Of a stretch of DNA of 35,285 nt, positions 15,099 to 22,330 are shown piece after piece; position 1 is the first letter of the stretch; every line of letters begins with the position of its first letter. The notes beneath the pieces were generated by a model. It did not search any database and was not told the origin of the DNA. It saw only the letters and a list, made by a program, of their open reading frames with translations. A program made the position numbers and the translations under genes. Source of the DNA: an uncultured Opitutia bacterium (GTDB taxonomy: Bacteria > Verrucomicrobiota > Verrucomicrobiia > Opitutales > UBA953); contig CAISXT010000067.1 in the NCBI GenBank assembly GCA_903889525.1, positions 1 to 35,285 on the forward strand, given 5' to 3'.

Positions 15099-15125
15099 AA
15101 AAAGCCCCCAGATGGGGGCTTTTTT
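15099..15125 (+). terminator. Intrinsic terminator after phosphofructokinase gene
   Basis: An A-run and stem AAAAAGCCCCC (15099-15109), a 4-nt loop AGAT, then GGGGGCTTTTTT (15114-15125). This is a textbook GC stem followed by a T-run, 20 nt past the stop codon at 15079. The A-run makes it roughly symmetric, but no gene approaches from the right on the minus strand. Confidence 0.93.
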
Positions 15126-15134
15126 GTTTACGGG

Positions 15135-15162
15135 TTGCCAGCCTCTATCCGTGGTCTAGATT
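15135..15162 (+). promoter_or_regulatory. Putative sigma70-type promoter of the FecR-domain gene
   Basis: TTGCCA (15135-15140) and TAGATT (15157-15162) are separated by 16 nt, between the terminator of the previous gene and the ATG at 15182. Each hexamer matches the consensus at four or five of six positions. A transcript would start near 15169, leaving a leader of about 13 nt. This is a sequence match only. Confidence 0.4.
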
Positions 15163-15181
15163 TGCATTCCCACAAGTCTCT

Positions 15182-16276
15182 ATGAGTTTCTTTTTAAAGC
15201 ACCTAGGAATGGTTGCCGTCGCCTTGCTTCCTGCCTTCTCCGCCGCCGCGTTGCAGAACGGGCTGATCGAAGTCGGTAAGATCCAAGGTACCGCCACCGT
15301 CACGGACGTCAACAAGACCAAGAAGCCGCTGGCCGTTGGCGCCGTCCTCAAGGAAGGCATCGTCATCGAGGCGGGGGCCGCCTCCACCATCGAACTTTCG
15401 TTCTCCAATGGTTCTACGGTCGTACTCAGTGCCGATACCGCCTTGGAAGTCCGGAATTTCAAGCAGGTCGCGTCCGCTGCGATCATTGCCGGTGGTTATG
15501 CTAAGCTCGAGAAAGAGCCCAGCCCCTCCGTCACCGAGCTCGAAGTTTTACACGGAAAAATCACGGGCGAAGTCCGCAAGCTCAACGCGATGTCTTCTTA
15601 CGTGGTGCGCACTCCGGTGGGCATGACTCGGATTCGCGGCACGATTTATAAGGTCGAATATCACCCAGCGGGTCCGCTGGGGCAGACCTTGGTAAGTTGC
15701 ATCCGTGGCCAGGTGGAAACCACCGTTGCCGATTCCAATTACGGGCCGCTCACGATTGAGCCGGGCACCCAGCTCGTGGCCACCGCCTACGACATGTCCG
15801 CCCCGCGCCCCGCAGGCGGCCAACCTGCGCCCGTGGCCGTGAATCCCGTCAAGCCCGCTCCAGGTGCCGAGCCGACCCTGCCGATCCGCGCCGTGGCGAT
15901 GGTGCCGGGCAAGATTCTGATCATCCCTCTGACGGGCGAAGAATATCAGTTGGTCGTCAGCACCCTCGAGTCCAGTAAGCTGCCGCCGGAGATTGCGAAG
16001 ACCGTCTCCGTCATGGTCGGCACGGCTCCGCGCGAAGTCGACCTGGTGTGGAACGGCTCGTTCATGCCGAAGGGCGTCGAACTTCTGGATGGCACTAAGT
16101 CTCGCGAAGAAGCTCGGGGTGAGAGCAAGGTGGGGGCTCCTTCCGGCCCTAGCTCGACCACTTCCGGTGGCGGCGGCCTGACCGAGGCCTCGAAGAAGAT
16201 TCTGGATAACGTTCAGCGTGCCGTCGAAGAGAAGAACCGACCCCCCGTCGTCAATCCGACCCCGGTTGGTGGCTGA
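15182..16276 (+). CDS. Secreted FecR-domain protein
   Basis: A 364-residue protein with a signal peptide (about 1-23, AALLPAFSAAA-like ending) followed by a FecR-type beta-rich domain (about 35-185). The domain shows repeating GTATV..., VLKEGIVIEAGAASTIELSFSNG, LEVLHGKITGEV and TPVGMTRIRGTIYKVEY; the last matches the 'TP.g...rGT.f.v' core of FecR domains. The region after about 200 is proline- and alanine-rich, then a second small domain and a low-complexity tail end in PTPVGG. FecR domains were named for a signal-transducing anti-sigma protein. This one lacks a cytoplasmic anti-sigma part and has no receptor gene beside it, so a structural or sensory envelope role is more likely. It is flanked by terminators and so is monocistronic. 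Specific function unknown. Confidence 0.75.
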   Translation: MSFFLKHLGMVAVALLPAFSAAALQNGLIEVGKIQGTATVTDVNKTKKPLAVGAVLKEGIVIEAGAASTIELSFSNGSTVVLSADTALEVRNFKQVASAAIIAGGYAKLEKEPSPSVTELEVLHGKITGEVRKLNAMSSYVVRTPVGMTRIRGTIYKVEYHPAGPLGQTLVSCIRGQVETTVADSNYGPLTIEPGTQLVATAYDMSAPRPAGGQPAPVAVNPVKPAPGAEPTLPIRAVAMVPGKILIIPLTGEEYQLVVSTLESSKLPPEIAKTVSVMVGTAPREVDLVWNGSFMPKGVELLDGTKSREEARGESKVGAPSGPSSTTSGGGGLTEASKKILDNVQRAVEEKNRPPVVNPTPVGG

Positions 16277-16297
16277 GAACTCGGCTCAACTTTCCTC

Positions 16298-16323
16298 AGG
16301 CCTGGCTTCCGCCAGGCCTTTTT
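16298..16323 (+). terminator. Intrinsic terminator after the FecR-domain gene
   Basis: A perfect 9-bp stem AGGCCTGGC (16298-16306) and GCCAGGCCT (16311-16319) with loop TTCC, running into TTTTT (16319-16323). It begins 22 nt after the stop codon at 16276. Confidence 0.92.
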
Positions 16324-16343
16324 GTTGCCCGGCCCTTTCTCCT

Positions 16344-16359
16344 CTCGCCATGAGGCGAG
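16344..16359. other. Small hairpin in the tmk leader
   Basis: CTCGCC (16344-16349), loop ATGA, GGCGAG (16354-16359): a 6-bp stem 20 nt before the tmk ATG. No T-run follows. It may shape the 5' leader of tmk, but no regulatory role can be assigned. Confidence 0.35.
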
Positions 16360-16379
16360 CGTGAGGCATTTTGTGGGAC

Positions 16380-17009
16380 ATGCCCATCGCCGGGAAATTC
16401 ATCACGTTTGAAGGAGGAGAAGGGGCTGGTAAATCAACCCAGCTGACTCGTCTGGCGGCGCGTTTGCAGGCGAAGGGCTCCGTCACGATTTCTTTGCGCG
16501 AGCCAGGCGGCACGGTGTTCGGCGAGAAGATGCGCGATGTGTTGAAACAGCCAAGCTCGGTAATTCAGCCTGCCGCTGAGGCGTTACTTTTCGCGGCATG
16601 TCGGGCCCAGCTGGTGGCTGAAGTCATCGCCCCGGCCTTGGTCGAAGGCAAGGTGGTACTCTGCGATCGCTTCATCGATTCCACGGTCGCCTACCAGTCC
16701 GGTGGCCGCGGTCTGGAGCGCGCCTTGGTCGAGTCGGCCAATCGCCTCGCTTGCGGGGTGATTCGCCCGGACCTGACGGTGCTCCTCGATCTTGACCCCT
16801 CACGTGGCCTGGACCGTGCCTCGGTTCGTGATCAAGGGCAGGCCGATCGCTTCGAGGTTCTCGGCTCTGCTTTTCATCTGAAGGTACGCGCGACCTATCA
16901 TACTTTAGTCAAAGAGGAGCCGGGAAGGTTCTTTGTGGTCGACGCCTCGCGTCCGGCCGAAGTCATCGAGGAGGAGATCTGGAATGAAATCTGCCGTCGC
17001 TTCCACTGA
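16380..17009 (+). CDS. tmk: Thymidylate kinase
   Basis: A 209-residue dTMP kinase, which makes dTDP for DNA synthesis. The Walker A loop is EGGEGAGKST (11-20), followed by SLREPGGTVFGEKMR, the substrate-contacting CDRFIDSTVAYQSGGRGL and the lid region around DRASVRDQGQADRFE. Length and motif order are normal. The ATG at 16380 gives the usual start MPIAGKFITFEGG; a TTG at 16371 would add only three residues. The last 26 nt overlap the start of holB in another frame. The tmk-holB pairing is a common bacterial arrangement. Confidence 0.95.
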   Translation: MPIAGKFITFEGGEGAGKSTQLTRLAARLQAKGSVTISLREPGGTVFGEKMRDVLKQPSSVIQPAAEALLFAACRAQLVAEVIAPALVEGKVVLCDRFIDSTVAYQSGGRGLERALVESANRLACGVIRPDLTVLLDLDPSRGLDRASVRDQGQADRFEVLGSAFHLKVRATYHTLVKEEPGRFFVVDASRPAEVIEEEIWNEICRRFH

Positions 17010-17934
17010 TCTCGCCGCCTTACCGGCGTTGAAAGTGCTAGCCCGCGCCCGGGCGGAAGGCCGCATGCCGCATGCGATTCTGCTGACTGGGGCGGACGCT
17101 GGTTTGCTGGAACGGGCGGCCGAACATCTCGCCGCCGTTCATCTGGAAGATTCCGCGCCGATCGCACATCCTGATTATCGCAACCTTCGGCCCGGCGGGT
17201 TATCGCGTCGCATTAAGATTGAAACAGCCCAAGAGATCGTCCACGCCTTCACCCTCAGTTCCGCCACGGGTCGGCGAGTCGTGGTGATTCATGAGCCCGA
17301 CCGCCTCACCCCAGATGCTGCGAATTGTCTCCTAAAATCGCTGGAGGAACCACCACCGGGAACGCTCATCGTTTTGCAGACGACCAGTTACTACAGTGTC
17401 ATGACGACGATTCTGAGTCGTTGTTTACGTTTTCATCTGGGGGGTGAGGCGCCGGTCATCGCCGACCCGGCTTGGAATGATTGGTTGCGCGAATTCGAAC
17501 GTCTTCTCACGCGCATGGTCAAAGGCCCGGCTTCACCCACTGCCCGCGTCTCGGAGGTCTTTATCCCGCTTTACGCACTGTGCGCGCGGTTCGAGGTCTT
17601 GCTGGATCTCTTCATCGAAGAAGCGCTGAAGGTCGCCCCGCCCCCTCCGCCCACCGATGATGATGAGGGTGAGATTGAGAAGGCTCATGAAGCGACCATT
17701 CGCCGCGGCATACGCGCCCGCATGCTGATTTCGCTCGAAGAGAAGCTGCGTTTAGTCGGTCGAGCCCACCCTGGCTGCGGCACGCAAGTCGCCGAGGCGG
17801 TCAGCTTGCTCGAATCTGCCCGACACCGGATGGACCTGAACTACCAAGCATTGGCGGCGCTGGAGCAATTCATGCTCCGCACCCTCTACCTTTTTGCCGT
17901 GCGCGTGCGGCCTGATCCTTCCCCTGGGGCCTGA
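16984..17934 (+). CDS. holB: DNA polymerase III delta' subunit
   Basis: A 316-residue clamp-loader delta' subunit, the stator that works with delta (holA, 11064-12227) and tau/gamma to load the beta clamp. The N-terminus has the expected degenerate nucleotide site (AILLTGADAGLLERAAEHLA). The centre shows VVVIHEPDRLTPDAANCLLKSLEEP and then SVMTTILSRCLRF, which contains the SRC arginine-finger motif of the family. The C-terminus is helical. ATG at 16984 is chosen because it follows a GAGGAG ribosome-binding site and gives a normal N-terminus. It overlaps tmk by 26 nt; a longer frame from 16933 would overlap more and add 17 arginine-rich residues that look non-coding. Confidence 0.9.
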   Translation: MKSAVASTDLAALPALKVLARARAEGRMPHAILLTGADAGLLERAAEHLAAVHLEDSAPIAHPDYRNLRPGGLSRRIKIETAQEIVHAFTLSSATGRRVVVIHEPDRLTPDAANCLLKSLEEPPPGTLIVLQTTSYYSVMTTILSRCLRFHLGGEAPVIADPAWNDWLREFERLLTRMVKGPASPTARVSEVFIPLYALCARFEVLLDLFIEEALKVAPPPPPTDDDEGEIEKAHEATIRRGIRARMLISLEEKLRLVGRAHPGCGTQVAEAVSLLESARHRMDLNYQALAALEQFMLRTLYLFAVRVRPDPSPGA

Positions 17935-17949
17935 GCCAGGCTACGGCGA

Positions 17950-17978
17950 TGCAACTTCACCCGCTTACCGGAGTTTAA
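17950..17978 (+). promoter_or_regulatory. Putative ECF-type promoter of the sigma factor gene
   Basis: TGCAACTT (17950-17957), 15 nt, then GTTTAA (17973-17978), with the sigma gene ATG at 17985. The same two blocks at the same 15-nt spacing precede the next gene (18562-18590). AACTT-like -35 elements are typical of ECF sigma promoters. If GTTTAA is the -10, the start point would be at or within a few bases of the ATG, giving a leaderless message. Autoregulation is inferred from the duplication. Confidence 0.55.
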
Positions 17979-17984
17979 TCCTAG

Positions 17985-18557
17985 ATGTCGCAGCCAGACC
18001 CGATCCTCTCGGACGACGAGGACGATAAGCGACTGATGGCGCTCGTGGCCGAAGGCGATGATGATGCGTTGCGCATGATCGTGCACCGCCACCATGCACG
18101 TTTGGTCGGTTACTTGCGTGGCGAAGTCGGCTCGCAGGCGACGGCGGAAGAGTTGGCGATGGAGGTCTTCATCCGCCTGCACCGCGCCGCCAGTCGCTGG
18201 CGCCCAGACGCCAAGCTAAGCACCTATCTCATTCATATTGCTCATAATCTGGTGCTCAACGAGTGGCGCCGCCGCGGACGGAAGCCGACCACGGCGCTCG
18301 AATTTACCGCGGAGCCTGGCGATCAGACGCACGACTCCGCCCGCCGAGTGACCGAACTCGATGAGGCATTTCAGCGGGCCATTGCCCAGCTGCCGACCGA
18401 GCAACGGACGGCCATTCTCCTGGTGGTACAACAGGAGCTCCCCTACGAGGATATCGCCGCTATTATGGGGGTGCCTATTTCCACGGTCAAAACCTGGATA
18501 CATCGCGCCCGGAGCCGCCTCCGCGAGCTGCTTAAAGACTTTTATGGACCTGCCTAA
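17985..18557 (+). CDS. ECF-type RNA polymerase sigma factor
   Basis: A 190-residue sigma70-family factor with only regions 2 and 4, i.e. the extracytoplasmic-function layout. Region 2 (about 25-95) contains GYLRGEVGSQATAEELAMEVFIRLHRAASRW-type sequence and the DNA-melting helix near STYLIHIAHNLVLNEWRRR. Region 4 (about 130-185) has LPTEQRTAILLVVQQELPYEDIAAIMGV and the recognition helix STVKTWIHRARSRL. It begins 50 nt after holB and is preceded by a motif repeated before the following gene. The two downstream genes (a one-TM protein and a helical periplasmic protein) probably belong to the same response. The stimulus is unknown; an envelope signal is suggested by the partners. Confidence 0.93.
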   Translation: MSQPDPILSDDEDDKRLMALVAEGDDDALRMIVHRHHARLVGYLRGEVGSQATAEELAMEVFIRLHRAASRWRPDAKLSTYLIHIAHNLVLNEWRRRGRKPTTALEFTAEPGDQTHDSARRVTELDEAFQRAIAQLPTEQRTAILLVVQQELPYEDIAAIMGVPISTVKTWIHRARSRLRELLKDFYGPA

Positions 18558-18561
18558 ACCC

Positions 18562-18590
18562 TGCAACTTACACCCCCTTACGGTGTTTAA
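18562..18590 (+). promoter_or_regulatory. Second copy of the ECF-type promoter motif
   Basis: TGCAACTT (18562-18569), 15 nt, GTTTAA (18585-18590), starting just after the sigma factor stop codon and 16 nt before the next gene's ATG at 18607. The blocks and spacing are identical to those at 17950-17978, while the spacer is only about half conserved. That is what a promoter under selection would show and a simple sequence duplication would not. Confidence 0.55.
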
Positions 18591-18606
18591 CCAAATGAAC
18601 TGAGCC

Positions 18607-18972
18607 ATGGATAACCTTAACCCCCAGCCCTTCGATAAGGATTTCGCCGCTGCGCTCAGCTCCGGCCGGGAAATCTCGGTACCTGGTTTCGCCGACCGCG
18701 TCATCGTCGCCGTCCGCCTCGAGCGCCGTCGTCAGACCGTCATCCGCTGGAGTTCCTTGGTCACGGCCGCCGCCGCCTGTGTGGTCACCATTTTAACCCT
18801 GCAGTCTCCTTCCGAGGAGAGTCTTAATCGCCAGACCGTCGCCCTCGTTGCTCGCGAGGAATCCAGCCATCTCGCCGACTTGTTGGGTATGGCTGATGAT
18901 CTCTCTCTGCTTACCCCTGCCGTCGATAAGAAATCCAGCATCGTCGACGTGCTCGCCACGCCCGGTTCCTGA
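18607..18972 (+). CDS. Single-TM protein, candidate anti-sigma factor
   Basis: A 121-residue protein I do not recognise by family. Residues 1-45 are charged and predicted cytoplasmic (ending VRLERRRQTVIRW), 47-66 form one transmembrane segment (SSLVTAAAACVVTILTL), and the remaining 55 residues would be periplasmic. That topology, and its place directly after an ECF sigma gene with a matching promoter motif, fit an anti-sigma factor. However, it lacks the HxxxCxxC zinc-binding anti-sigma motif and its cytoplasmic part is short. The downstream gene starts 2 nt after its stop. The gene is real on codon use, length and tight packing; the function is inferred only from context. Confidence 0.72.
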   Translation: MDNLNPQPFDKDFAAALSSGREISVPGFADRVIVAVRLERRRQTVIRWSSLVTAAAACVVTILTLQSPSEESLNRQTVALVAREESSHLADLLGMADDLSLLTPAVDKKSSIVDVLATPGS

Positions 18973-18973
18973 G

Positions 18974-19519
18974 ATGAAGACGCTGTTTCTATCTGCCTTT
19001 TTCGCCTGGACTGCCGTCGCGATTGCGGCCGAGACGAAGGACGTGGCGCTCCGTCCGGCCGACCGCGAGCCTTCCGTCGAGGAGATTCAGATGATTCGGA
19101 AAATTCTCGAACTTCCGCCGGAGCGCCTTTCGCGTATCCGCGGTGCCATCGAGAAATTGGAACATATGTCGCCGGAAGCTCGTAAAGACTTCGCCGCCAA
19201 CCTAGCCAAGTTTGAAACCGCGTCACCGGAAGAACGCCGCAAGCTCGTCAAGGAGTTGCGTGAACGCGGCGGCAACGGTGCCCGCGCCATCGAGCATCAC
19301 CTGAAATCACTCACGCCGGAAGCGGCCAAAGAAGAGCGCGCCCGCATTACCTCGCTGACTCCTGAGCAGCGTCAGGAATTTGTCCGCGGGCTGATTGAGA
19401 AATATGGTCCCGAACTCGCTAAAGAGAAGGGCAAGAAGATGGAAGACGGTCAGCCGGGCAAGAAAGGGCGTAAGCCTGAGGGCGATGGCCCGCCACCTCC
19501 GCCCGCCGCTAAGCAGTAA
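18974..19519 (+). CDS. Helical periplasmic protein, DUF3106-like
   Basis: A 181-residue exported protein: signal peptide about 1-19 (MKTLFLSAFFAWTAVAIAA), then a charged helical region with recurring 'SPEARKDF', 'SPEERRKLVKEL', 'TPEAAKEERARI' and 'TPEQRQEFVRGL' units about 15-30 residues apart. A lysine/proline-rich tail ends in PPPPPAAKQ. The repeated (S/T)PE.R pattern is like DUF3106 and, more loosely, the CpxP/Spy or heavy-metal-sensor helical proteins of the periplasm. ATG at 18974 is used, 2 nt after the preceding stop, since it alone gives a signal peptide. Together with the sigma factor and TM protein it suggests an envelope-sensing module. It is convergent with the acyltransferase gene 12 nt away. 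Confidence 0.7.
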   Translation: MKTLFLSAFFAWTAVAIAAETKDVALRPADREPSVEEIQMIRKILELPPERLSRIRGAIEKLEHMSPEARKDFAANLAKFETASPEERRKLVKELRERGGNGARAIEHHLKSLTPEAAKEERARITSLTPEQRQEFVRGLIEKYGPELAKEKGKKMEDGQPGKKGRKPEGDGPPPPPAAKQ

Positions 19520-19531
19520 GCAGGCTGAGCT

Positions 19532-20407
19532 TCAGGGCTGCAGGTCCTTAATGTAATCTTGTTCGCCGTGTTTCCAGCGGTCATGCGCCCAGAGCCAGCT
19601 GGCGCAAATATTTTCATCACTGCGTAACTGAGCCTCGAGCCAAGCGTTGGATTCGAGCGTCAGGCCGACTGAATCTGTCGCGGTCAGGGCTTTGCTGCGG
19701 AGTCGGCAGCGCCAGAAGCCCGTGCGCTCCGCCCAGAAGATTCGCCCAGTGGCTTTGAAGCGTTGGGCGATAATGCCCGGCAGGTCCGTCACGGCACAAG
19801 GGCGACCAAGGAAATTAATACGCGAGCCGCTCTGGGTACTCTGGTCGAAGAGGATGACGGCGATATTGCCTTCCTTGACTGCTTTCATCGAGCGACCGAA
19901 GCCGTCGCGTCGCGAGACCAGCTTCATGCCGAAGCGTTCCCGTGCTTCGCGTACCCAGCGGTCCGCGGCGGGCTGGTCAAGGGGGCGATACATGACGGCC
20001 CATTCGCGGCGGGTGAGTTCAGGTCGGAGCAGGCCGGTGGCGGTCATCATCTCCATCAGGGCGAAATGCGGAACAAAGAGGACGGTGCCGATGCCTTCCG
20101 GCGACAGGCTGTCCGGGCCTTCGCTGACCTCTGGGTCGAGGCGGATCCGATCCTTGATCTCGACTTCGGATAGCAGCGGGGAGGCGATGGAATAGAGGGC
20201 CATCTCGGCCGTCCGTCGGCAGGAGGTCTGGCCGATGCGCTTCACCCAGGCGGCATCGCGGTCGGGAAAGGCGGTGGCGAGATTGCGGGTGATGAGTTTA
20301 CCGCGTAGGCGCCATAGAACCCAGCCGAGGAAGGCGGTGTTCAATTTCGCGAACCATTCCGGCAGGCGAGCTAGCAGCCAGGCGTAGAGCGCGATGAACG
20401 GCCTCAT
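19532..20407 (-). CDS. LpxL/HtrB-like lipid A acyltransferase family protein
   Basis: A 291-residue membrane-associated acyltransferase of the LpxL/HtrB/MsbB family, which add secondary acyl chains to lipid A precursors at the inner membrane. The N-terminus has a hydrophobic anchor (FIALYAWLLARLPEW). The catalytic HX4E motif is H114-FALM-E119. Family-typical blocks follow: YRPLDQP (140-146), DQSTQSGSRINFLGRP (188-203) and a final WLWAHDRWK (271-279), which matches the 'W.H.R.k' end motif. ATG at 20407 is used because the longer reading frame upstream overlaps another gene. It is the last gene of an aroC - P-loop protein - acyltransferase operon. Its presence suggests the organism makes lipid A or a related acylated envelope lipid. 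Confidence 0.86.
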   Translation of the reverse strand: MRPFIALYAWLLARLPEWFAKLNTAFLGWVLWRLRGKLITRNLATAFPDRDAAWVKRIGQTSCRRTAEMALYSIASPLLSEVEIKDRIRLDPEVSEGPDSLSPEGIGTVLFVPHFALMEMMTATGLLRPELTRREWAVMYRPLDQPAADRWVREARERFGMKLVSRRDGFGRSMKAVKEGNIAVILFDQSTQSGSRINFLGRPCAVTDLPGIIAQRFKATGRIFWAERTGFWRCRLRSKALTATDSVGLTLESNAWLEAQLRSDENICASWLWAHDRWKHGEQDYIKDLQP

Positions 20408-20414
20408 GGCGTGC

Positions 20415-21146
20415 TTAGCAACGACCTTCCTGACGGAGCAGGTCGCCGATCTCGGGCACGAGGATATTGCGGCGGCCCAGTTCGTCGCGGGCGAAGTACT
20501 TGTCGACCTGACGCACCAAGTCGAAGGGCTCGTCCGGCAGATTATCCTCGTCGAACTCCATCTCATCGACGGCGTCGATATCATCGAAGATATGCGAAAG
20601 ACGCAGCGGCTCGCCATCAATCACTGCGGGCGGATTCGCGATGGTCCCGATCTTGGTGAGGTTAAAGAAGAGGCAGGGGTAGAAAGCTTTCTCGTACGGC
20701 TCGAGGAATTTAGTCACCCATTGCCCAGGTACTTCCCAGCGACGATTGATGATCACGGCGTCCGAGAAATGGATACACGGGCCATACCATTCCTCGACCG
20801 CCTTGTGTTTCGCGGTGAGCGGGCAGTCGACGACGGTGATAATGCGGGAGACGCGCCAGACCGCGTCCGGCATGAGCGGGCGGACCGTCCGGTGGATGGC
20901 TTCCATCTGCTCGATGACACTGAGCGAACCGTTGGTGATGAGGATGGCCGCATCTTCATCACCAGGGGCAGGAATCTCGGCCTGACCTTTTTCCAATGCC
21001 CATCGTCCGAGGCCTTCGCCGCCTTCGCGGGCTTCGCGCAGGATGCGGATTTTCTTCCCCTCGGGCCAGGCATTCTCCACCAATTCTTTGACCGTATCGG
21101 CCCGGCCGGAGCCCGTGGGACCGAGGATGATGATGAGGGGCGTCAT
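20415..21146 (-). CDS. CobW/G3E-like P-loop protein with degenerate Walker A
   Basis: A 243-residue protein I cannot place in a named family. The N-terminus looks like a P-loop NTPase, but the Walker A is altered: [13 protein letters not shown] (7-19) has R15 and A16 where G-K-S/T is expected. Further on, [20 protein letters not shown] and [14 protein letters not shown] resemble the switch/DxxG and 'aD.i.lNK' segments of CobW/G3E GTPases, again with the NKxD lysine missing. The C-terminal part is acidic ([15 protein letters not shown]). Nucleotide binding may be lost or changed. It overlaps aroC by 4 nt and precedes the LpxL-like gene by 7 nt, so it is co-transcribed with them. Function unknown. 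Confidence 0.7.
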   Translation of the reverse strand: MTPLIIILGPTGSGRADTVKELVENAWPEGKKIRILREAREGGEGLGRWALEKGQAEIPAPGDEDAAILITNGSLSVIEQMEAIHRTVRPLMPDAVWRVSRIITVVDCPLTAKHKAVEEWYGPCIHFSDAVIINRRWEVPGQWVTKFLEPYEKAFYPCLFFNLTKIGTIANPPAVIDGEPLRLSHIFDDIDAVDEMEFDEDNLPDEPFDLVRQVDKYFARDELGRRNILVPEIGDLLRQEGRC

Positions 21147-22252
21147 GCCTTACGTCCGCAGCGGCCGAAGGGAGCGTTCTGTCCGCGATCACGGATCCAA
21201 TGGTCGACGGCCACGAGGGCCGCCATGGCTTCGACGATGGGTACGGCGCGCGGAAGGACGCACGGGTCGTGGCGACCCTTGGCGGTCAGCTCGGTGGCTT
21301 TGCCGTCAGGTCGCACGGTCTTCTGAGGTTTCAGGACCGTAGCGGTCGGCTTGAAGGCGATCCGGAACACGACGTCTTCACCGTTCGTGATGCCGCCTTG
21401 CGTGCCACCAGAGCGGTTGGTCTTCGTGCGGATGCGGCCACCCTTGCGGATGAATTCATCATTGTGCGCACTCCCGCGCAGCAGTGTGCCCGCGAAACCG
21501 CTGCCGATTTCAAAACCCTTGGTCGCTGGCAGCGAGAGCATCGCTTTAGCGAGATCAGCTTCAAAACGATCGAACACCGGCGAGCCGAGGCCGGCCGGGA
21601 GATTTTCGATGACGCAGCAGATGACGCCCCCGACCGAGTCGCCATCGGCGCGGGCTTGGCGGATGAGGGCATCGATTTTGGCGGCGGTGGCCGGGTGCGG
21701 GCAACGCGTGGGCGTGGCTTCGACCTGTTTCAGGAGTGGGGTCTTCGACGGTGCTGGCATGCGGATGTCGGCGACGCTTTCCACCCAGGCGGTGATACGT
21801 GCTCCGCAGGCGTGGTGGAGGACGGTCTTGGCGACGGCGCCAGCGGCGACACGTGCAGCGGTTTCGCGCGCGGAGGAACGACCGCCCCCTTCGATGGCGC
21901 GGATACCGTACTTGGCATCGTAAGTGAAATCCGCGTGCGAAGGGCGATAGGCGGCTTTCATCTCCGCGTAAGCTTGCGGGCGTTGGTCGCCGTTACGGAT
22001 GACGATGGCGATGGGGGAGCCGAGCGTGAGGCCGTCCGGGGAGATGCCGGAAAGCACCTCGGGCGCATCCTCTTCTTTGCGTTGGGTGGTGAGGGCGCTC
22101 TGGCCAGGCCGACGTCGGGCGAGTTCGCTCCGCAGAAAGGCGGCGTCGAAGGGGACGCGCGGGGGGCAGCCATCAATGATGACGCCCAAGGCGGGGCCAT
22201 GGCTTTCCCCGAAGGTCGTGATGCGGAAGCTTTGTCCGTGGATATTGCCCAT
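21143..22252 (-). CDS. aroC: Chorismate synthase
   Basis: A 369-residue chorismate synthase, the last step of the shikimate pathway: EPSP to chorismate, with reduced FMN as cofactor. Family signatures are visible: [18 protein letters not shown] near the start, [60 protein letters not shown] in the FMN region, and [32 protein letters not shown] and [17 protein letters not shown] near the end. The length is normal. The ATG at 22252 gives the universal start [19 protein letters not shown]; no Shine-Dalgarno motif precedes it. A strong terminator for the upstream lipoprotein gene ends only 13 nt before this start, leaving very little room for a promoter. Confidence 0.97.
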   Translation of the reverse strand: MGNIHGQSFRITTFGESHGPALGVIIDGCPPRVPFDAAFLRSELARRRPGQSALTTQRKEEDAPEVLSGISPDGLTLGSPIAIVIRNGDQRPQAYAEMKAAYRPSHADFTYDAKYGIRAIEGGGRSSARETAARVAAGAVAKTVLHHACGARITAWVESVADIRMPAPSKTPLLKQVEATPTRCPHPATAAKIDALIRQARADGDSVGGVICCVIENLPAGLGSPVFDRFEADLAKAMLSLPATKGFEIGSGFAGTLLRGSAHNDEFIRKGGRIRTKTNRSGGTQGGITNGEDVVFRIAFKPTATVLKPQKTVRPDGKATELTAKGRHDPCVLPRAVPIVEAMAALVAVDHWIRDRGQNAPFGRCGRKA

Positions 22253-22264
22253 TTGAGAAGGTGT

Positions 22265-22305
22265 TAAAAAAGCGACGCCGCCGAGCCGAGAGGCTGGGCG
22301 GCGTC
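22265..22305 (-). terminator. Intrinsic terminator downstream of the DUF3568-like lipoprotein gene
   Basis: Read on the minus strand, a 9-bp stem pairs GACGCCGCC (22297-22305 complement) with GGCGGCGTC (22274-22282 complement). An inner 4-bp AGCC/GGCT stem caps it, and GCTTTTTTAA follows (22265-22273 complement). It ends the lipoprotein transcript 26 nt past its stop and sits directly in front of aroC. Confidence 0.88.
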
Positions 22306-22330
22306 CGTTTGGCGGTTCCGCCCCAGTCGC

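Noticed and set aside
20394-22267. Long plus-strand reading frames opposite the aroC operon (20394-21326 and 21200-22267)
   Set aside because: They mirror the codon pattern of aroC and its partner, which have clear homology, and contain no recognisable domain; they are antisense artefacts of GC-rich coding DNA.
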